From Thermofilaceae archaeon (lineage in GTDB: Archaea; Thermoproteota; Thermoprotei; Thermofilales; Thermofilaceae), in NCBI GenBank assembly GCA_027017025.1, contig JALURH010000069.1:1-5261 (forward strand): a stretch of 5,261 nt of DNA, in the 5' to 3' direction. Of this stretch, positions 1 to 5,261 are shown piece by piece. Each line of letters opens with the position of its first letter. Position 1 is the stretch's first letter. The position numbers were made by a program, and so were the translations under genes. The notes beneath the pieces were generated by a model. The model had not been told where the DNA came from. It saw only the letters and a program-made list of their open reading frames with translations, and searched no databases.

Positions 1-107
1 TAGAACCTATAAACTGGTTTAAGTTTAATTAGGAACGTTAGATGTATTCAATACTGTAATGTTTTCAGTAAACGCCTAGAAAGCAGTCATATACTAGGAG
101 TAGCGTG
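1..107. other. Non-coding stretch downstream of dppF; no gene recognised
   Basis: No start codon on either strand opens a frame of more than a few codons. On the plus strand two frames run from the left edge to early stops (20-22 and 30-32), so the last residues of a convergent gene could be here, but nothing identifies one. On the minus strand TTTATAGG (6-13) resembles an archaeal TATA box and could serve a gene beyond the left edge; this is weak. There is no run of more than three T on the minus strand, so no U-tract terminator for the operon is visible. Confidence 0.6.
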
Positions 108-134
108 CTAGTTTTCTTCAGATAGCCAGCACGC
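103..134 (-). repeat. 7-bp GC-rich inverted repeat spanning the dppF stop codon
   Basis: On the plus strand GCGTGCT (103-109) is exactly complementary to AGCACGC (128-134), with an 18-nt loop. After one mismatch, three more pairs (one G-U) may extend the stem inward. In the dppF mRNA the hairpin would cover the last codons and the TAG stop (108-110). No U-tract follows it, so it is not a standard intrinsic terminator; it may shape the mRNA 3' end, or be chance. The repeat itself is certain, its function is not. Confidence 0.4.
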
Positions 135-1100
135 AATATAGTGGTTATTCTCTATTTCTTCTAGTTCTGGTTCATTTCTCCTACATTTATCGGTGGCAAG
201 GGGGCATCTTGGATGAAATCTACATCCACTAGGTATATCTATTGGAGCGACGGGTACCTCACCCTTTAGGATAAATTTCTTCTTTCTCCTAGGATTGGGT
301 ACCGGGATAGCTGCAATGAGAGCCTTTGTATACGGATGGATAGGGTTCTCAAATATCTTAGATGTTGGGGCTATTTCAACTATCTTACCTAGATACATGA
401 CCCCTATTCTATCACTTATGTACTTAGCTACAGCTAGCTCGTGTGTTATAAAGAGATATGTTAGATCTAGCTCTTTTCTAAAGCTAAGCATAAGTTCAAG
501 TATAGCTGCTTTAAGTGAAACATCAATCATAGATACAGCTTCATCAGCTACAATAAATTCTGGTTTAATTATCATAGCTCTAGCTATAGCGACTCTCTGC
601 CTCTGACCCCCACTCAAATCCTTAGGATAGAGCTCATAGAACTTCTCTGGAGGAGTTAAGCCGACTTTCTCTAGGATCTCTAGTACAAGCGATCTAGCTT
701 CTTCTCCCCCAGCTATACCATGTATCTCAACTGGATGTTTTATGGCTTCACCAACTTTCATCCTGGGATTTAGGGACGAATATGGGTCCTGAAATATTGG
801 CTGCATTTTTCTTCTGAGCTCTCTTAGGGCTTCGCCTTTTAGATTAGTTATATCCTTATCGTCGAAGAATATCTTCCCATCTGTAGGATCTATTAACCTC
901 AAGATAAGCCTACCAACCGTTGTCTTCCCCGACCCGGTTTCCCCAGCTAAAGTGAAAATCTCCCCCCTTCTTATACTAAACGATATACCATCAACAGCTC
1001 TAACATATCTCCTCTGCCTCGACAATATTTTTTCGACGAAACTTTTCTCAAGCGGGAAGTATTTCTTTAGATTCTCGACGCGTAGAATTTCTTCACCCAT
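108..1100 (-). CDS. dppF: DppF/OppF-type ABC transporter ATP-binding protein with C-terminal Cys4 motif
   Basis: This is the partner ATPase of DppD, 330 residues (family about 320-340), starting at an ATG supported by GGTGA with 6 nt spacing. The N-terminus has the DppF-type insertion LKKYFPLEKS...YVRAVDGISF (11-41), absent from DppD. Motifs: Walker A GETGSGKTT (53-61), Q-loop FQDPYSSLNPR (103-113), signature LSGGQ (162-166), Walker B FIVADEAVSMID (182-193) with catalytic Glu187, and switch His220 (FITHE). The residue after the catalytic Glu is Ala where Pro is usual, and the D-loop is SMID in place of SALD; all catalytic residues are present. The C-terminal domain has HPYTKALI (255-262) and cysteines C293-x5-C299-x6-C306-x17-C324, so a [4Fe-4S] cluster is possible here too. 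It is the last gene of the operon in view; its stop codon lies within an inverted repeat (103-134). Confidence is high. Confidence 0.95.
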   Translation of the reverse strand: MGEEILRVENLKKYFPLEKSFVEKILSRQRRYVRAVDGISFSIRRGEIFTLAGETGSGKTTVGRLILRLIDPTDGKIFFDDKDITNLKGEALRELRRKMQPIFQDPYSSLNPRMKVGEAIKHPVEIHGIAGGEEARSLVLEILEKVGLTPPEKFYELYPKDLSGGQRQRVAIARAMIIKPEFIVADEAVSMIDVSLKAAILELMLSFRKELDLTYLFITHELAVAKYISDRIGVMYLGKIVEIAPTSKIFENPIHPYTKALIAAIPVPNPRRKKKFILKGEVPVAPIDIPSGCRFHPRCPLATDKCRRNEPELEEIENNHYIACWLSEEN

Positions 1101-2065
1101 TACTCCTCACCCACAAGAAAACACTTTACTATACGTCCATTAAGTAGTACCGTGGGAGGCTCCTTCGAGGAACATATATCCATCCTATAGGGACATCTTG
1201 GATGAAACCTGCAACCACTTGGGGGGCTCGCGAGGTCTGGGGGATTACCTTTAATATACCTTAACTTCATATCTGATGTCTCAATGTTGGGTACAGCTTC
1301 TAGTAAACCCCTAGTGTAGGGGTGAACCGGTTTTTCATATATATCTATGCTTGAACCATACTCCATTAAATGGCCAGCGTACATTACACCTATCTTATCA
1401 GCTACCTCCATTGCTAGAGCAATATCATGTGTAATCAGAATTATTGATAAACCAAGTTCCTCTTTAAGTTTCTTAAATAACTCCATTATTTGTGCCTGTA
1501 CAATAACATCTAACGCAGTTGTTGGTTCATCAGCTATAATGAGTTTCGGTCTAGTAGCTATAGCCATAGCAATCATTATTCTCTGCCTCATACCTCCACT
1601 AAACTGGTGTGGATAATCATAGAATCTCTGCGGAGGTATCCCTACAAGTTTCATATATTTCTCTGCCTGCTTTCTGGCTTCATCCTTACTTAAATCGAAG
1701 TGAGACATAATTGTCTCAACGATCTGGTCGCCAACTCTTATCAAGGGGTCGAGAGACGTTAATGGATCCTGGAAGACAGCACTTATCTCCCTACCCCTTA
1801 TCTTAGCCATCTCCTCCTCGGGTAAATCCACTAGATCCACTCCCCTAAATAATACCTTACCACCCGTGATTCTTCCTGGATATGGAAGTAACTTTATAAT
1901 AGCTAAACCGAGCGTAGACTTGCCCGATCCACTCTCTCCCACTATTGCTGCAATCTCGCCTTCACCTACATCGAATGAAACACCATCAACAGCTTTTACT
2001 ACAGTATCTCCAAGCATGTAGTACGCCCTTAGATCTCTAATAGACAATAAACTCGTAGTTACCAC
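1100..2065 (-). CDS. dppD: DppD/OppD-type ABC transporter ATP-binding protein with C-terminal Cys4 motif
   Basis: This cytoplasmic ATPase drives transport as a heterodimer with DppF. With the GTG start at 2065 it has 321 residues (family about 320-335). Motifs: Walker A GESGSGKST (43-51), Q-loop FQDP (98-101), signature FSGGM (155-159), Walker B and D-loop LIIADEPTTALD (175-186) with catalytic Glu180, and switch His213 (ITHD). The C-terminal oligopeptide-transporter domain has HPYTRGLL (248-255) and four cysteines, C285-x5-C291-x6-C298-x16-C315, the pattern that holds a [4Fe-4S] cluster in DppD-type proteins. The start is uncertain. GTG at 2065 lies inside the SD and gives a normal N-terminus (MVTTSLLSIRDLRAYY); TTG at 2047 gives 315 residues but sits 15 nt from the SD. 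The TAA stop shares one base with the ATG of dppF. Confidence is high for function, moderate for the exact start. Confidence 0.93.
   Translation of the reverse strand: MVTTSLLSIRDLRAYYMLGDTVVKAVDGVSFDVGEGEIAAIVGESGSGKSTLGLAIIKLLPYPGRITGGKVLFRGVDLVDLPEEEMAKIRGREISAVFQDPLTSLDPLIRVGDQIVETIMSHFDLSKDEARKQAEKYMKLVGIPPQRFYDYPHQFSGGMRQRIMIAMAIATRPKLIIADEPTTALDVIVQAQIMELFKKLKEELGLSIILITHDIALAMEVADKIGVMYAGHLMEYGSSIDIYEKPVHPYTRGLLEAVPNIETSDMKLRYIKGNPPDLASPPSGCRFHPRCPYRMDICSSKEPPTVLLNGRIVKCFLVGEE
1107..1111 (-). promoter_or_regulatory. Shine-Dalgarno of dppF inside the 3' end of dppD
   Basis: The minus strand reads GGTGA, continuing into GGAG, 6 nt before the dppF ATG at 1100. The site is made by the codons for the last Gly-Glu-Glu of dppD. 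The stop and start codons overlap as TAATG. This supports the ATG at 1100 and coupled synthesis of the two ATPases, which are needed in equal amounts. Confidence 0.75.
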
Positions 2066-2910
2066 CTCCTACTTGGATTAAGTAATTCATTTAGTCCCTC
2101 ACTAAGTAGGCTAAAACCTATTGCTAGTAGGACAATAAATACCCCGGGGAAAAGCGAGATCCACCAGTAACCAGCCAGGAGATTTCTCTGACCATTCTTT
2201 AGATCGAAACCCCAATCAGGTATTGGCGCTGGTACGCCGAGACCCAAGAAACTTAAGCCAGCTTCCGTCAATACTGCATCAGCAATATTCATTGAAAAAA
2301 CAACGGGTAATATAGGTAAGACATTCGGTAAAATATACTTGAAGAGTATTGTATGGCTTCTAGCCCCTAGGGCTACTGCCGCCTCTACATATAGCTGGTT
2401 TTTAACAGATAATACTTGCCCCCTTATCATCCTAAAGTACGTAGGTATATACACAACAGAGATTGAAACAACGGTATTTATCACCCCTGGACCTAGCATT
2501 GCTGCAACAGCTATAGCAAGTATTAAGCCGGGGAAAGCATAGATACTATCCATTATAATCGATAATATTCTATCAACTATCCTACCGTAGAAGCCGGATA
2601 TAAGACCAAGTAGGGTCCCAATAGACATGGAGAGGATTGTTGAAACAAGAGTTACGAACATAACGGTTCTTGATCCATAGATTACCCTACTGAAAACATC
2701 TCTGCCAAGGTTATCTGTCCCCATAAAGTGCTGGTCGGAGGGCGGCAGGAGTGCTTTATTAACAGATCTATATGGATCGTAGGGGGATATGTAGGGAGCT
2801 AATATAGCCATAACTATGACGATAAAAACTATTGTACCTCCCACTACTGTTAGTAGGAAATCTAGTTTTCTCCTCCTCGCCAACTTATATAGGTTCTCAA
2901 GGCTAATCAT
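2059..2910 (-). CDS. dppC: DppC/OppC-type ABC transporter permease
   Basis: This is the second membrane subunit of the channel. It has 283 residues, close to the family norm of about 280-300. The start ATG is fixed by a strong SD (GAGGTGA). Domain order: a short cytoplasmic basic N-terminus (LARRRK), first membrane helix about 20-40, the OppC N-terminal signature APYISPYDPY (38-47), then HFMGTDNLGRDVFSRVIYGSR (61-81), the hallmark of this subunit. Further helices lie near 83-105, 115-138, 143-160, 195-215 and 248-270. The cytoplasmic EAA loop is at about 174-202 (YVEAAVALGARSHTILFKYILPN), with the canonical E-A-A and G. The C-terminal segment AGLSFLGLGVPAPIPDWG (217-234) and the ending NELLNPSRRW are also typical. 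Its last codons and TAA stop (2059-2061) overlap the start of dppD by 7 nt, and the AGG-AGG-TGG codons for the final RRW form the SD of dppD. Confidence is high. Confidence 0.95.
   Translation of the reverse strand: MISLENLYKLARRRKLDFLLTVVGGTIVFIVIVMAILAPYISPYDPYRSVNKALLPPSDQHFMGTDNLGRDVFSRVIYGSRTVMFVTLVSTILSMSIGTLLGLISGFYGRIVDRILSIIMDSIYAFPGLILAIAVAAMLGPGVINTVVSISVVYIPTYFRMIRGQVLSVKNQLYVEAAVALGARSHTILFKYILPNVLPILPVVFSMNIADAVLTEAGLSFLGLGVPAPIPDWGFDLKNGQRNLLAGYWWISLFPGVFIVLLAIGFSLLSEGLNELLNPSRRW
2063..2070 (-). promoter_or_regulatory. Shine-Dalgarno of dppD formed by the last codons of dppC
   Basis: The minus strand reads AGGAGGTG, the best SD in the window, made from the codons for the C-terminal Arg-Arg-Trp of dppC just before its TAA. 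The GTG within it is the first possible dppD start codon, so either the ribosome starts inside its own binding site or the real start is further downstream. An in-frame TAG at 2069-2071 rules out any start further upstream. Confidence 0.65.
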
Positions 2911-2914
2911 ACTC

Positions 2915-2921
2915 TCACCTC
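2915..2921 (-). promoter_or_regulatory. Shine-Dalgarno of dppC overlapping the dppB stop codon
   Basis: The minus strand reads GAGGTGA, 4 nt before the dppC ATG, a near-perfect match to the archaeal 16S 3' tail complement. Its first two bases are part of the TGA stop of dppB (2920-2922), so a terminating ribosome is already sitting on the site. This fixes the dppC start and suggests coupled translation of the two permease subunits. Confidence 0.85.
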
Positions 2922-3933
2922 AGTATCTTATCCTAGGGTCAATAATAGCATAGATTATGTCGACAGCTAGGCTCACAAATGATACAAGTAGTGCATAGAA
3001 AACTATTGTTCCCTGGACAGTTGTATAATCCCTATATTCTATTCTCTCTACGAGGAATGTACCAATACCTGGCCAAGAGAACGTAGTCTCCGTTAAAACG
3101 GCTCCAGCTAGGAGTAATGCGAACTGTAGCCCCATCATTGTTAAAACAGGTATGAATGCGTTCTTCAAGGCGTGGACGAAAACTACTCTGTCGCGGGGAA
3201 TACCTCTAGCTAGTAGTGCTCTAATAAAATCTTCCCTCAATACCTCAACCATACTTGTTCTCACAAGCCTGGTGTATACTCCCGATAGGACTATTCCAAG
3301 CGTTAGTGAAGGCAGGAACAAATGCCATAATGCATCGAAGAAACCAACAATACTCCCCGAGAGAATACTATCAAGTGTGTATAGCCCCGTTATGACAGGT
3401 ACATCCACTAGAGGTGATTTCCTACCAGCAACCGGGAATACCCTCAGATACACGCCGAAGACAAGCTGGAAAAGCATACCTAGTAAGGGTATGAATAAAG
3501 CATATGCAACTATACCATAGAGCCTCAAGGAAACATCAACCTTTGTTTCAGGCTTAAGCGCCGCTAATACACCCGTTAGAAGCCCTATTAGTACGCTTAC
3601 AGTGAAACCAAATATTGTTAGCTCTAGTGTAGCTGGGAAACGATCCCAAATCTCCCGTACTACCGGTCTTCTACCCCAGATCATTGATCTACCAAGGTCT
3701 CCGCGGAATATCATTGCAACATAATCAATGTATTGTTCAAGCCATGATTTATCGAGACCAAGCTCTCTCCTAAGTCTCTCTATCTGCTCTGGAGAAGCTT
3801 TCATACCCACAATAGCTAATACCGGATCACCGGGCAATATCCTCATAATAAAGAATACGAGTGTTAGGAGGATGAAAATCATGGGTATCGTGAGTAGAAT
3901 CCTCGTAATTATATATGCCTTTAGTGAAGCCAT
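2920..3933 (-). CDS. dppB: DppB/OppB-type ABC transporter permease
   Basis: This is one half of the membrane channel; it pairs with DppC to move the ligand released by the binding protein. It has 337 residues, the usual length (about 310-340). The ATG start is preceded by GGTG with 5 nt spacing (3939-3942). The N-terminus is typical of the OppB type: a first membrane helix (about 11-30) followed by RILPGDPV (31-38), then a large external region with GLDKSWLEQY and GDLGRSM. Further helices lie near 103-127, 138-163, 204-224, 257-282 and 308-332, six in all. The cytoplasmic EAA-like coupling loop that contacts an ATPase is at about 235-263 (DFIRALLARGIPRDRVV...HALKNAFIPV). The C-terminus has the family motif FSWPGIGTFLVERI (285-298) and ends IDPRIRY, the common OppB ending 'DPRIRY'. 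It follows the binding-protein gene by 34 nt and precedes dppC by 9 nt. Confidence is high for family; the dpp name reflects operon order, not a proven substrate. Confidence 0.95.
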   Translation of the reverse strand: MASLKAYIITRILLTIPMIFILLTLVFFIMRILPGDPVLAIVGMKASPEQIERLRRELGLDKSWLEQYIDYVAMIFRGDLGRSMIWGRRPVVREIWDRFPATLELTIFGFTVSVLIGLLTGVLAALKPETKVDVSLRLYGIVAYALFIPLLGMLFQLVFGVYLRVFPVAGRKSPLVDVPVITGLYTLDSILSGSIVGFFDALWHLFLPSLTLGIVLSGVYTRLVRTSMVEVLREDFIRALLARGIPRDRVVFVHALKNAFIPVLTMMGLQFALLLAGAVLTETTFSWPGIGTFLVERIEYRDYTTVQGTIVFYALLVSFVSLAVDIIYAIIDPRIRY

Positions 3934-3950
3934 TTCTACACCAATAGGTG

Positions 3951-3967
3951 GAAAAAAGATAAAAAAT
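3951..3967 (-). terminator. Double U6 tract after the binding-protein gene; possible leaky archaeal terminator
   Basis: Immediately after the TAA stop of the binding-protein gene the minus-strand transcript reads A-U6-AUC-U6-CC. No stable stem precedes it. Archaeal RNA polymerase is known to terminate at U-rich tracts without needing a hairpin, so this is a candidate terminator. Because dppBCDF follow in the same direction with only 34 nt of spacing, full termination is unlikely; partial read-through would give more binding protein than transporter. A single U6 also occurs inside dppC (2295-2300), so the pair and its position after a stop codon are the argument, not U6 alone. Function is inferred. 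Confidence 0.45.
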
Positions 3968-5261
3968 TTATTCCTTGTAGATAAGCCAGTATCTAAGCAA
4001 CATATATGGATCTATGACTACTCCCCTAATATTCTTCTTAGTCACGACGAATAGCTTGCCCTGGAATATAGGTATAATCGGTGCATCCTCTGCAAGCATC
4101 TTCTGAACTTCAGCATATAGTTCTGCACGCTTACTCCGGTCAGGATTAACCTGTGCTTCCTCTAGTAGTTTATCCATGTCAGGGTTACTGTAAGGTAGTC
4201 CAAGCCACCTATTAGATCCTGTGTGAAGGAACGGGAACAAGAAGTTATCTGGATCAAGGTAGTCAGGGTACCAACCATAGAGAGTTATTGGCAATCCTTT
4301 CTCTCTGGTAAGCTGGAGGTATGTTGACCACTCAGCACTCTTTATTTCTACCTCAATCATACCTGTTTTCTCCCAGCTCTCCTTTATAGCTGCAGCAACG
4401 TCCGCCTCAGTACTACCATAGTGCGTAGGTGTATACCACAATTCTAGCTTAAGCTTATTCGATTCAGAATAGCCAGCTTGGGATAATAGTTGTCTAGCTA
4501 GGTCGTAGTCAGGGCCTTCTCCATACTTCTCCTTAAAGGCATCTATGTGTCCCCACATACCAGCGGGGACTAAACTATAGAGTGGAGTAGTTGTCCCCAA
4601 GAATATATCTTCACATATTCTCTTCCTATCTAAGGCTGCAGCTAATGCTTGTCTAACAAGCTTGTTATTTAATGGTTCAATATTTGTATTTAACACAATG
4701 TATCTAATGAATGCTCCCTCACCAGCTATAACGTTGAAATCCCCCTTAGCTTCTAGGTCCTTAATGTCAGACGGGTTAAGTGTTCTCCAGGCAACATCTA
4801 TTTCTCCGCTCTCCAGCGCTAGTCTCAAGGCTGTAGCATCCTTATAGAACTTTATGATAATAGTCTCTGTCTTAGGTTTCTCACCATAGTAGTTGGGGTT
4901 AGCTTTAAGAACTATCTCTTGGTCTCTAACGAATTTCTCAATATAGTATGGGCCAATACCCCCAGCTGTATTATCAGAATCTATTTTATCAGCTGGATAC
5001 GAATTCGGGGAGAGAGGAGCATATGTTGGAACCGCTAGAATAGCTTTGAAGAATGCAACAGGTTGTTTTAGAACAATCTTCACAGTATATTTATCTATAG
5101 CCTCTACCGAATCAACAAAGTCGTTCACAAACCAAACTGGATCACCCTCGATTCTTGCTACTCGCTCAATAGACCACTTTACAACCTCAGCTGTCAACTC
5201 GGTTCCATCCCTAACCTTCACTCCCTTCCTTACGTGTAGGATCCAAACCTTACCATTATCC
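3968..5261 (-). CDS. Family 5 extracytoplasmic solute-binding protein of a Dpp/Opp-type ABC importer (partial, N-terminus missing)
   Basis: This protein captures the ligand outside the membrane and delivers it to the DppBC permease. The reading frame is open to the right window edge; 430 residues are visible. The first visible residues (DNGKVWILHVRKGVKVRDGT) match the usual start of the mature domain, 'F.LRkGVkF.DGt', so the GTG at 5221 is an internal Val and not the start. Family members are about 500-600 residues, so the signal peptide and roughly 80-150 residues lie outside the window (estimate). Family hallmarks seen, numbered in the visible fragment, are: GGIGPYYIEKF (100-110), NPNYYGEKP (121-129), a long helix with ALESGEIDV (about 148-156), and GWYPDYLDPDNF (329-340), whose DY..DP.NF pattern resembles the ligand-contacting segment of DppA. 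It ends YWLIYKE with no hydrophobic tail, so membrane attachment, if any, must be N-terminal. The first gene of the operon seen here; the substrate (peptide or oligosaccharide) cannot be decided. Family assignment is secure. Confidence 0.95.
   Translation of the reverse strand, partial: DNGKVWILHVRKGVKVRDGTELTAEVVKWSIERVARIEGDPVWFVNDFVDSVEAIDKYTVKIVLKQPVAFFKAILAVPTYAPLSPNSYPADKIDSDNTAGGIGPYYIEKFVRDQEIVLKANPNYYGEKPKTETIIIKFYKDATALRLALESGEIDVAWRTLNPSDIKDLEAKGDFNVIAGEGAFIRYIVLNTNIEPLNNKLVRQALAAALDRKRICEDIFLGTTTPLYSLVPAGMWGHIDAFKEKYGEGPDYDLARQLLSQAGYSESNKLKLELWYTPTHYGSTEADVAAAIKESWEKTGMIEVEIKSAEWSTYLQLTREKGLPITLYGWYPDYLDPDNFLFPFLHTGSNRWLGLPYSNPDMDKLLEEAQVNPDRSKRAELYAEVQKMLAEDAPIIPIFQGKLFVVTKKNIRGVVIDPYMLLRYWLIYKE

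Noticed and set aside
6..13. TTTATAGG on the minus strand as a promoter for a gene beyond the left edge
   Set aside because: It resembles an archaeal box A, but the gene it would serve is outside the window and the upstream BRE is not convincing. It is mentioned only within the non-coding entry.
205..230. Shared 14-bp string (205-218 and 1194-1207) as a DNA repeat
   Set aside because: Both copies encode the same Arg-Phe-His-Pro-Arg-Cys motif in the paralogous ATPases. Common ancestry and coding constraint explain it.
295..606. Open frames on the plus strand opposite the operon (295-606, 952-1143, 1347-1616, 2339-2542, 3152-3520, 3728-4054, 4662-4847)
   Set aside because: Each lies antisense to a well-supported transporter gene whose motifs are intact. 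The translated products are low-complexity, Ser/Ile/Thr-rich and show no recognisable domain. They are shadows of the codon pattern on the other strand.
3939..3950. Small hairpin CACC-TATT-GGTG that could hide the dppB Shine-Dalgarno
   Set aside because: The stem is only 4 bp, too weak to matter at the growth temperatures suspected, and such short repeats are common by chance.
4001..4008. CATATATG palindrome as an internal TATA box for dppB
   Set aside because: It lies within the 3' coding part of the binding-protein gene about 70 nt from the dppB start, has no clear BRE element, and such AT palindromes are frequent in this sequence.
5219..5221. GTG as the start codon of the binding-protein gene
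   Set aside because: The frame stays open upstream to the window edge and encodes the conserved segment just before the RKGV..DGT motif. This GTG is an internal Val codon.
1..5261. tRNA, rRNA, CRISPR array, insertion sequence, frameshifted or broken genes
   Set aside because: No regularly spaced repeats, terminal inverted repeats, transposase-like frames or tRNA-like folds were seen, and all five genes read through without interruption.

Overview
The window is almost entirely one operon on the minus strand, read from right to left, encoding an ABC importer of the peptide/nickel/opine (Dpp/Opp) family. Gene order in the direction of transcription is: solute-binding protein (5' end cut by the right edge), permease B, permease C, ATPase D, ATPase F. 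This is the same order as the classical dppABCDF operon, and all five genes look intact where visible.

The organism is most likely a hyperthermophilic archaeon of the Thermoproteota, perhaps Desulfurococcales-like (inference). The signs are AT-leaning sequence, heavy use of ATA for Ile, AGA/AGG for Arg and CTA for Leu, Shine-Dalgarno (SD) sequences of the GGTGA/GAGGTGA type, GTG start codons, very tight gene packing and a U-tract-only terminator-like element. No species name can be supported from the sequence alone.

Layout: 1-107 is non-coding sequence downstream of the operon, with no clear gene or U-tract terminator. 108-1100 is dppF, 1100-2065 dppD, 2059-2910 dppC, 2920-3933 dppB, and 3968-5261 the binding protein (partial). 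The dppB-dppC gap is 9 nt, dppC and dppD overlap by 7 nt, and dppD and dppF overlap by 1 nt. In each of these three junctions the SD of the downstream gene lies in the last codons or stop codon of the upstream gene, which suggests translational coupling. The only real internal gap (34 nt, between the binding-protein gene and dppB) carries two U6 tracts just after the stop codon. These could cause partial termination, so that binding protein is made in excess.

How the parts work together: the extracytoplasmic binding protein captures a ligand and docks on the DppB-DppC membrane heterodimer. DppD and DppF bind and hydrolyse ATP on the cytoplasmic side. Both ATPases have a full ATPase motif set and a C-terminal four-cysteine pattern of the kind known to hold a [4Fe-4S] cluster in this family. 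The ligand may be a peptide, but in hyperthermophiles this same family often carries oligosaccharides, so the substrate is left open. I found no novel system. The points worth a second look are the U-tracts, the unclear dppD start codon, the paired cysteine clusters and a hairpin over the dppF stop codon.
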